This document shows positions 1-4,050 of a DNA stretch of 5,818 nucleotides, one piece after another; the stretch's first letter is position 1; every line of letters starts with the position of its first letter. Source of the DNA: MED-G82 sp964342675 (GTDB lineage: Bacteria; Pseudomonadota; Gammaproteobacteria; Magnimaribacterales; D2472); contig CAYFFR010000049.1 in assembly GCA_964342675.1 (NCBI GenBank), positions 1 through 5,818 of the forward strand, written 5' to 3'. The notes beneath the pieces were generated by a model that made no database searches, had not been told where the DNA came from, and saw nothing but the letters and a program-made list of their open reading frames with translations. The translations under genes and the position numbers were made by a program.

Positions 1-610
1 TATACACCCACACTTTTACACCAATAATCCCGTAAGTTGTTGATGCCTCTGCTGTTCCATAATCAACATCAGCCCTTAATGTATGCAATGGAACTCTACC
101 TTCTCGATACCATTCAGTTCTAGCAATCTCTGTACCACCAAGCCTGCCAGATACTTCAGTTCTTACTCCTTTTGCTCCCTGTCGTAAGGCGCTTTGAACT
201 GCTCGCTTCATTGCTCTTCTGAATTGAACTCTTCTCTCAAGTTGTTGAGCTATGCCCTCAGCTAAAATAGTTGCATCTAAGTCTGGTTTTCTAACTTCCT
301 TGATATTTACTGATACAGTACGTTTCACAATTTTTTCTATCGCTAATTTGATATTTTCTATTTCTTCGCCTTTCTTTCCTATAATAATTCCTGGCCTAGA
401 CGTATGAATTGAAACAACAAAGGCTTGTGCAGATCTATCTATTTCAATTCTACTAACAGATGAAAATCTAAGCTTGTTCTTGAGATAATCTCTTACCTTT
501 AAATCTTCTATAAGGTTTTCTTTAAAACTCTTGCCTTTCGCATACCAGTTAGCGTTATGCTTTCTAACAACCCCTAATCTAAAACCTATTGGATTAACTT
601 TTTGCCCCAT
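1..610 (-). CDS. rpsC: 30S ribosomal protein S3, 3' end cut by window edge
   Basis: S3 is a small-subunit head protein that lines the mRNA entry tunnel. Reading from the ATG at 610 gives 203 complete codons beginning MGQKVNPIGFRLG, the family's usual N-terminus. The type II KH domain shows the GxxG loop as GKKG at residues 78-81. The helicase-associated basic patch is FRRAMKRA at 130-137, matching the Arg131, Arg132 and Lys135 known from E. coli S3. The C-terminal domain contains SGRLGGTEIARTEWYREGR at 154-172 and ends at the edge in GVKVWVY. E. coli S3 has 233 residues, so roughly the last 30 are missing; the frame is open, so this is an edge effect and not damage. The ATG overlaps the rplV stop by one base (TAATG), with GGGAG nine bases upstream. 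Confidence 0.98.
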   Translation of the reverse strand, partial: MGQKVNPIGFRLGVVRKHNANWYAKGKSFKENLIEDLKVRDYLKNKLRFSSVSRIEIDRSAQAFVVSIHTSRPGIIIGKKGEEIENIKLAIEKIVKRTVSVNIKEVRKPDLDATILAEGIAQQLERRVQFRRAMKRAVQSALRQGAKGVRTEVSGRLGGTEIARTEWYREGRVPLHTLRADVDYGTAEASTTYGIIGVKVWVY

Positions 611-951
611 TAATCTTTGCTCCCATCAGATAAAACTATTTCTATGTGGCAAGTAGGTTTAATAATTCTATCTGCCCTGCCTCTTGCTCTAGGTTTCATG
701 CGTTTTAAACGCATGCCCTGGTTAACTATAATTGTTTTAATGTTTAGAAGATCAGGATCAGATTGTTGGTTATTCTCGGCATTAGCAATTGCAGATTCTA
801 GCAACTTCCGTATAACCTTAGCAGCCTTTTGTTTATTAAACGATAAAAAATCCATGGCATCGCTAACTGACTTACCCCTAATAACATTAGCAACTAATCC
901 AGCTTTAATTGGAGAAAGTCTTGTAGATTTTAAATATGCTCTAGTTTCCAT
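610..951 (-). CDS. rplV: 50S ribosomal protein L22
   Basis: L22 binds all domains of 23S rRNA and sends a beta-hairpin into the peptide exit tunnel. The 113-residue product starts METRAYLK and aligns without gaps to E. coli L22 (110 aa). The conserved helix LESAIANAE is at 51-59 and the tunnel hairpin MRLKRMKPRARGRADRI at 80-96. At the hairpin tip, the E. coli Met82-Lys83-Arg84 triplet, whose deletion gives erythromycin resistance, reads Leu-Lys-Arg here, so the tip is intact. The protein ends with a short extra tail (GSKD) compared with E. coli. The ATG overlaps the rpsS TAA by one base, and AAGG lies seven bases upstream. Its stop in turn overlaps the rpsC start. Confidence 0.98.
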   Translation of the reverse strand: METRAYLKSTRLSPIKAGLVANVIRGKSVSDAMDFLSFNKQKAAKVIRKLLESAIANAENNQQSDPDLLNIKTIIVNQGMRLKRMKPRARGRADRIIKPTCHIEIVLSDGSKD

Positions 952-1223
952 TATTTAGCCTTTCTATCCCCAGAATGAAGCTTAAAAGTCCTTGTGATCG
1001 CGAATTCTCCAAGCTTATGACCTACCATATCTTCAGTAATAAAAACTGGGACATGTTGTCGACCATTATGAACTGCTATTGTTAGGCCAACCATCAATGG
1101 AGAGATCATTGATCTTCTTGACCAAGTCTTAATAGGTTTCTTGCTTTTATCCGCAATAGCCTGATCTACTTTTTTTTGCAAAGATAAATCAATAAAGGGC
1201 CCTTTTTTTAAAGATCGCGGCAT
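951..1223 (-). CDS. rpsS: 30S ribosomal protein S19
   Basis: S19 binds 16S rRNA in the 30S head, pairs with S13 and contacts the intersubunit bridge near the A-site tRNA. The 90-residue protein shows the full signature: MPRSLKKGPFID at the N-terminus, KTWSRRS at about 33-39, IAVHNGRQHVPVFITEDMVGHKLGEFA in the central beta-sheet region, and a basic end GDRKAK. It is two residues shorter than the E. coli protein (92 aa), lacking part of the lysine tail. The ATG at 1223 is separated from the rplB stop by only two bases, and a clear AGAGGAAA ribosome binding site sits inside the end of rplB. It shares the S10 transcript, and its stop overlaps the rplV start. Confidence 0.98.
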   Translation of the reverse strand: MPRSLKKGPFIDLSLQKKVDQAIADKSKKPIKTWSRRSMISPLMVGLTIAVHNGRQHVPVFITEDMVGHKLGEFAITRTFKLHSGDRKAK

Positions 1224-1225
1224 GA

Positions 1226-2053
1226 TTATTTCCTCTTTCCTCTTCTTCGGACTATTAATTTATCAGTTCTAACATTTTTTCTAGTCTTATAACCTTTGGT
1301 TGGTTTACCCCAAGGGGTTGATGGGTGTCTGCCGCCAGAAGTTCTACCTTCACCACCTCCGTGTGGATGATCAATAGGGTTCATTGCAACTCCTCTTACT
1401 GTAGGTCTAATGCCTCTCCATCTTTTCGCACCTGCTTTTCCTAAAGAATTAAGGTTATTTTCTTGGTTTGAAACTACTCCTATAGTTGCCATACATTCAG
1501 AAAGTATTTTTCTCATCTCACCTGATTGAAGTCTAAGTGTTGTATATATTCCTTCTTTAGCAACAACTCTTGCACTAGAGCCTGCAGATCTTGCAATTTG
1601 AGCACCTTTACCAGGCTTCATCTCAACGCAATGTACATTTGTACCTAAAGGAATGTTTGCCAACTTCATAGAGTTTCCAATTTTTATTTCAGTTTGATTA
1701 GACGAAATTATTTCTGTGCCTATTTTAAGTTTGCCCGGAGAAATGATGTATCTTCTTTCTCCATCAGCATATTTCAGTAATGCAATATGTGCTGTTCTGT
1801 TTGGGTCATATTCAATTCTTTCGACAATAGCTGAAATATCAAATTTATCTCTCTTAAAGTCTATCAACCTATAATGCTGCTTGTGGCCACCGCCTTTATG
1901 TCTAACAGTGATCCTGCCAAGATTATTTCGTCCACCTCTCTTAGTCTTCTTCTCTAGTAAAGCCTTATGAGGTTTACCTTTGTAAAGATTAGATCTAACA
2001 GAAATAACAAAACGCCTTCCTGGGCTTGTTGGCTTTGCTTTAACTAAACTCAT
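1226..2053 (-). CDS. rplB: 50S ribosomal protein L2
   Basis: L2 is a primary 23S rRNA-binding protein needed for subunit association and for assembly of the peptidyl transferase centre. The 275-residue product is two residues longer than E. coli L2. Visible family blocks are KPTSPGRR near the N-terminus, RITVRHKGGGHKQHYR at about 47-62, the SH3-like barrel region with MKPGKGAQIARSAG at about 146-159, and the C-terminal MNPIDHPHGGGEGR with the invariant His229-Pro230-His231. His229 is the residue implicated in peptidyl transferase function in E. coli work. The tail KLIVRRRGKRK is strongly basic, as expected. The ATG overlaps the rplW stop by one base (TAATG), with GAGGG upstream, consistent with coupled translation. 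Nothing is missing or unusual. Confidence 0.98.
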   Translation of the reverse strand: MSLVKAKPTSPGRRFVISVRSNLYKGKPHKALLEKKTKRGGRNNLGRITVRHKGGGHKQHYRLIDFKRDKFDISAIVERIEYDPNRTAHIALLKYADGERRYIISPGKLKIGTEIISSNQTEIKIGNSMKLANIPLGTNVHCVEMKPGKGAQIARSAGSSARVVAKEGIYTTLRLQSGEMRKILSECMATIGVVSNQENNLNSLGKAGAKRWRGIRPTVRGVAMNPIDHPHGGGEGRTSGGRHPSTPWGKPTKGYKTRKNVRTDKLIVRRRGKRK

Positions 2054-2349
2054 TAACTCATTCCCTCAAATTTAATTTCTGAGCCCTCTTTTAATGAAAC
2101 AAATGCCTTTTTAAAATTTGGTCTCTTATATGGGCCGAACCTATTTCTCTTCTTTTTACCCTTAACAATTGAGGTTCTAACTGAATTAACCTCAACTTTA
2201 AACATGAGCTCTACTGCTTTCTTAATTTGGAGTTTAGTAGCTTTCATATCTACTTTAAAAACTACTTGATTCTGATCTTCTGTTAATTGAGCAGATTGTT
2301 CAGTGACATATGGAGATTTAATTAATGTAAGAAGATTTTCTTGGTTCAT
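2053..2349 (-). CDS. rplW: 50S ribosomal protein L23
   Basis: L23 sits at the exit of the peptide tunnel and is the docking site for trigger factor and SRP. From the ATG at 2349 the protein has 98 residues (E. coli 100), starting MNQENLLTLIKSPYVTEQS. The docking segment Val-Ser-Glu (16-18 in E. coli) appears as Val15-Thr16-Glu17, so the key glutamate is kept. The central loop TSIVKGKKKRNRFGPYKRPNFKKAF and the ending KEGSEIKFEG follow the family. The frame is open nine codons further up, to an ATG at 2376, but the downstream ATG is preferred: it matches the family length, lies 8 nt from GAGGAG, and makes an ATGA overlap with the rplD stop. Confidence 0.97.
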   Translation of the reverse strand: MNQENLLTLIKSPYVTEQSAQLTEDQNQVVFKVDMKATKLQIKKAVELMFKVEVNSVRTSIVKGKKKRNRFGPYKRPNFKKAFVSLKEGSEIKFEGMS

Positions 2350-2960
2350 TGGATCCACTCCTCTATCAACTTGCATGCCTCTGGAGTAACAGCAACTTTT
2401 TCTGATCTCAATAACAATACAGGGTTAATATCTTTGACAGTTACGACATCAATATTGGGAATATTCCTTGCTGAAAGATATAAATTTGTATCCATTTCAT
2501 CAACTATCATTAAAACATCATCTAAACCTGTCTCTTTTAAAACATTCACCATTAATTTCGTTTTTGGTTGGTCAAATGTTGGTTTTGAAATTGCAACTAA
2601 TCTATCTTGTCTTAATAATTCAGAAAGAATAGATCGTATAGCTGCTCGATACATTTTTTTATTAATTTTTTTAGAATAATCTCTTGGAGTAGATGCAAAA
2701 GTAACACCACCACCCCTCCAAATAGGGCTTCGAATAGTACCAGCTCTTGCTCTGCCTGTTCCTTTTTGACGGTAAGGTTTTCTACCTCCACCTCTTACTT
2801 CTGAACGAGTCTTTTGTTTGTGTGATCCTTGTCTAGATCCAGCTAAATATGTCGTCACTGCTTGATGCACTAGATCTTCATTAAACTCATTTCCAAAAAC
2901 TGCATCAGAAAGATTGATATCTTTCGTTTTAGACTTGCTATTTATAATGCTGAGTTTCAT
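2346..2960 (-). CDS. rplD: 50S ribosomal protein L4
   Basis: L4 binds domain I of 23S rRNA and extends a basic loop to the exit-tunnel constriction. In E. coli it also represses its own operon at both transcription and translation. The 204-residue protein (E. coli 201) has the hallmark extended loop GGGRKPYRQKGTGRARAG at 57-74, then SPIWRGGG and the conserved MYRAAIRSILSELLRQDRL. Lys66 corresponds to E. coli Lys63, where K63E gives macrolide resistance; it is wild type here. Both the globular domain and the loop are intact, so an autoregulatory role remains possible. The ATG overlaps the rplC stop as ATGA. I see no Shine-Dalgarno sequence upstream, so initiation probably depends on ribosomes finishing rplC. 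Confidence 0.98.
   Translation of the reverse strand: MKLSIINSKSKTKDINLSDAVFGNEFNEDLVHQAVTTYLAGSRQGSHKQKTRSEVRGGGRKPYRQKGTGRARAGTIRSPIWRGGGVTFASTPRDYSKKINKKMYRAAIRSILSELLRQDRLVAISKPTFDQPKTKLMVNVLKETGLDDVLMIVDEMDTNLYLSARNIPNIDVVTVKDINPVLLLRSEKVAVTPEACKLIEEWIQ
2358..2363 (-). promoter_or_regulatory. Ribosome binding site deciding the rplW start
   Basis: The minus strand reads GAGGAG, followed by eight bases and then the ATG at 2349. This near-perfect Shine-Dalgarno sequence lies inside the last codons of rplD. It supports the ATG at 2349 over the in-frame ATG at 2376, which would add nine residues not found in L23. Confidence 0.85.
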
Positions 2961-3589
2961 TGCGATTTTACTGAAGAAGTGATCTTTAAAGTGCTGCCAG
3001 TTGCTCCTGGAACAGATCCTTTAACATAAAGGAGGTTATTTTCTATATCATTCTGAACTAATTCAAGATTTTGGATTGTTTTGAGAGTATTGCCCATCTG
3101 ACCTGACATTTTCTTTCCCTTCCAAACTCTTCCTGGAGTCTGGCATTGACCAGTTGAGCCATGTGCTCTATGTGATAAAGAGTTTCCATGAGTAGCATCC
3201 TGCATTCTAAAGTTATGCCTTTTTATTACACCCGCATAACCTTTTCCCTTTGAAATACCAGATACATCAAGTTTCTGTCCAATTTCAAAAATTGATGAAT
3301 CAATATGAAGCCCTAGCTCTAAATTTTCAACTTGATTAGTTCTGAATTCATGAGTTTCGCCAGGATTAATATTATTTTTCTTAAAAAACTCATTTTGTGA
3401 TTTAGTTAAATGTCTTTTCTTAAAATAACTCTTAGAAAGCAAAACTGCCGAATAGCCATTCTTTTCTTGGGTCTTAATATCTGCAACAAAATTACCTGCA
3501 ACCGATATAACAGTAACAGGCACAGATGTGCCATCTTCTTTAAAAAGACGAGACATACCTGCTTTTTTACCGATTAAGCCAATGCTCAA
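2957..3589 (-). CDS. rplC: 50S ribosomal protein L3, TTG start
   Basis: L3 is an early 23S rRNA-binding assembly protein whose long loop reaches towards the peptidyl transferase centre. With the TTG start at 3589 it has 210 residues and begins MSIGLIGKKAGM, matching E. coli L3 (209 aa, MIGLVGKKVGM). Conserved blocks are SKGKGYAGVIKRHNFRMQD at about 113-131, the DATHGNSLSHR loop at 131-141, GQCQTPGRVWKGKKMSGQMG from 147, and PGATGS near the end. Gln150, the residue methylated by PrmB in E. coli L3, is present at the same number. The TTG is chosen because AAGGAG stands six bases upstream. An in-frame GTG at 3619 would add ten residues (RSPVEKESK...) foreign to the family. Confidence 0.96.
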   Translation of the reverse strand: MSIGLIGKKAGMSRLFKEDGTSVPVTVISVAGNFVADIKTQEKNGYSAVLLSKSYFKKRHLTKSQNEFFKKNNINPGETHEFRTNQVENLELGLHIDSSIFEIGQKLDVSGISKGKGYAGVIKRHNFRMQDATHGNSLSHRAHGSTGQCQTPGRVWKGKKMSGQMGNTLKTIQNLELVQNDIENNLLYVKGSVPGATGSTLKITSSVKSQ

Positions 3590-3595
3590 TTTGCT

Positions 3596-3601
3596 CTCCT
3601 T
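3596..3601 (-). promoter_or_regulatory. Ribosome binding site deciding the rplC TTG start
   Basis: The minus strand reads AAGGAG, then six bases, then TTG at 3589. This is the strongest Shine-Dalgarno match in the window. It compensates for the weak TTG initiator and argues against the upstream in-frame GTG at 3619, where GAGG directly abuts the codon with no workable spacing. Confidence 0.85.
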
Positions 3602-3603
3602 TT

Positions 3604-3635
3604 CTACGGGGCTTCTCACCCTCTACGGCCGCTAA
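3604..3635 (-). other. G+C-rich 23S rRNA-like element in the rpsJ-rplC spacer
   Basis: Within an AT-rich cluster this stretch is conspicuously G+C-rich. Its core on the minus strand, AGGGTGAGAAGCCCCGTA (3622 to 3605), differs from the E. coli 23S rRNA domain I segment AGGGTGACAGCCCCGTA, as I recall it, by one substitution and one inserted base. A TTAGCGG just upstream resembles the TTAGTGG that precedes that segment in 23S rRNA; the hairpin between them in 23S is absent here. Two copies of CCGTAG flank the core. It lies directly before the rplC ribosome binding site. The sequence and its position are seen; a role as a ribosomal-protein binding site on the mRNA is inference. Confidence 0.45.
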
Positions 3636-3640
3636 GCGTT

Positions 3641-3674
3641 AAAAAAAGTCTCAAATCAATCTAAACTGATTTGA
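3641..3674 (-). terminator. Weak terminator-like hairpin with T7 at the rpsJ 3' end
   Basis: On the minus strand TCAAATCA (3674-3667) and TGATTTGA (3658-3651) form a perfect 8-bp stem around an 8-nt loop, followed by GAC and seven T residues (3647-3641). The stem contains the rpsJ stop codon. It has the geometry of an intrinsic terminator but only two G-C pairs, so it should be inefficient. Complete termination is unlikely because seven essential ribosomal genes with no other evident promoter follow. It may be a partial attenuator or an mRNA-processing or stabilising structure, or it may be chance in AT-rich coding sequence. Confidence 0.35.
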
Positions 3675-3967
3675 ACATCTACTCCTGATGAAAGGTCAAG
3701 CTTCATTAAAGCATCAACCGTTTTATCAGTAGGCTGAACAATATCCATCAGCCTTTTATAAGTTCTTATCTCATATTGATCTCTAGCATCTTTATCTTTA
3801 TGCGGTGAAATCAATATTGTCGTCCTTTCTTTTTTTACTGGTAAAGGAATTGGGCCCTTTACAACTGCACCAGTTTTTCTTGCAGTTTCTGCAATCAGTT
3901 TTGCAGAAGCATCAATCAATCTATAATCAAATGCTTTAAGTCTTATTCTTATATTTTGATCTTCCAA
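3656..3967 (-). CDS. rpsJ: 30S ribosomal protein S10 (NusE), TTG start
   Basis: S10 is a 30S head protein. As NusE it also binds NusB in the rRNA antitermination complex and links NusG to the leading ribosome. The 103-residue product equals the E. coli length and aligns throughout: IRIRLKAFDYRLID at 6-19, the extended-loop region GPIPLPVKKERTTILISPHKDKDARDQYEIRTYKRL from about 38, and the ending ALMKLDLSSGVDVQISLD. The start is TTG at 3967 because the frame closes with TAG a few codons upstream, no ATG or GTG lies between, and AGG stands eight bases before it. It is the first gene after the inferred S10 promoter. A 66-nt spacer separates it from rplC, unlike the overlaps downstream. Confidence 0.97.
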   Translation of the reverse strand: MEDQNIRIRLKAFDYRLIDASAKLIAETARKTGAVVKGPIPLPVKKERTTILISPHKDKDARDQYEIRTYKRLMDIVQPTDKTVDALMKLDLSSGVDVQISLD

Positions 3968-3975
3968 TTCAATTA

Positions 3976-3978
3976 CCT
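3976..3978 (-). promoter_or_regulatory. Ribosome binding site of rpsJ
   Basis: The minus strand has AGGT, with AGG at 3978-3976 and eight bases before the TTG at 3967. The match is short. It is the only candidate in the leader and supports TTG as the initiator. The same AGGT could pair with ACCT at 3993-3990, at the expected 5' end of the message. Confidence 0.6.
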
Positions 3979-3998
3979 AAAAATCTAAAAGGTGGCGT

Positions 3999-4028
3999 AT
4001 TCTAAGGCTCTTAGAGGCTATATGTCAA
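3999..4028 (-). promoter_or_regulatory. Sigma70 promoter of the S10 operon
   Basis: On the minus strand a perfect -35 box TTGACA (4028-4023) is followed by an 18-nt spacer and TAGAAT (4004-3999), five of six matches to the -10 consensus. The best start site is the A near 3993, giving a leader of about 26 nt before the rpsJ TTG. The bases just after the -10 box (ACGCC) are G+C-rich in an otherwise AT-rich region. That composition is typical of stringently controlled ribosomal promoters, so ppGpp/DksA control is a reasonable inference. The position between fusA and rpsJ separates the S10 unit from the str unit. Confidence 0.8.
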
Positions 4029-4050
4029 CTTAAAAAAAGTATTTAATTTA
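4029..4050 (-). promoter_or_regulatory. AT-rich tract upstream of the -35 box, possible UP element
   Basis: The 22 bases directly upstream of TTGACA are almost wholly A and T (AAATTAAATA followed by a T7 run), in the position where the RNA polymerase alpha subunit contacts UP elements of strong rRNA and ribosomal promoters. It overlaps the fusA stop codon. The genome is AT-rich, so composition alone is weak support. Confidence 0.4.

Noticed and set aside
617..958. Plus-strand open frame of 113 codons opposite rplV
   Set aside because: It is the antisense of a confident L22 gene, resembles no family I recognise, and has no promoter or ribosome binding site in a cluster where all genes are on the other strand.
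2350..2376. Nine-residue N-terminal extension of L23 from the ATG at 2376
   Set aside because: The ATG at 2349 gives the family length, has GAGGAG eight bases upstream and forms an ATGA overlap with rplD.
2341..2679. Plus-strand open frame of 112 codons opposite rplD
   Set aside because: It is a shadow of the L4 gene with a hydrophobic composition typical of antisense frames, and lacks initiation signals.
3590..3619. Ten-residue N-terminal extension of L3 from the GTG at 3619
   Set aside because: The added residues are foreign to L3, the GTG has no properly spaced ribosome binding site, and the TTG at 3589 has an excellent one. The extension would also translate part of the 23S-like element.
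3604..3628. Two CCGTAG copies flanking the 23S-like core as a mobile-element target duplication
   Set aside because: Only 13 bases lie between the copies, no element is present, and GTA-containing flanks also occur around the corresponding 23S rRNA segment.
4005..4022. Near-palindrome CTCTAAGAG in the promoter spacer as an operator
   Set aside because: The symmetry is short (four-base arms around one base), the flanks break the dyad, and nothing links it to a known regulator. Chance is the simpler reading.
4029..4050. T7 run after fusA (4038-4032 on the minus strand) as an intrinsic terminator
   Set aside because: No G+C-containing hairpin precedes it; the only pairing is ACTT/AAGT around the T run. 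It is better read as the AT-rich tract upstream of the S10 promoter.
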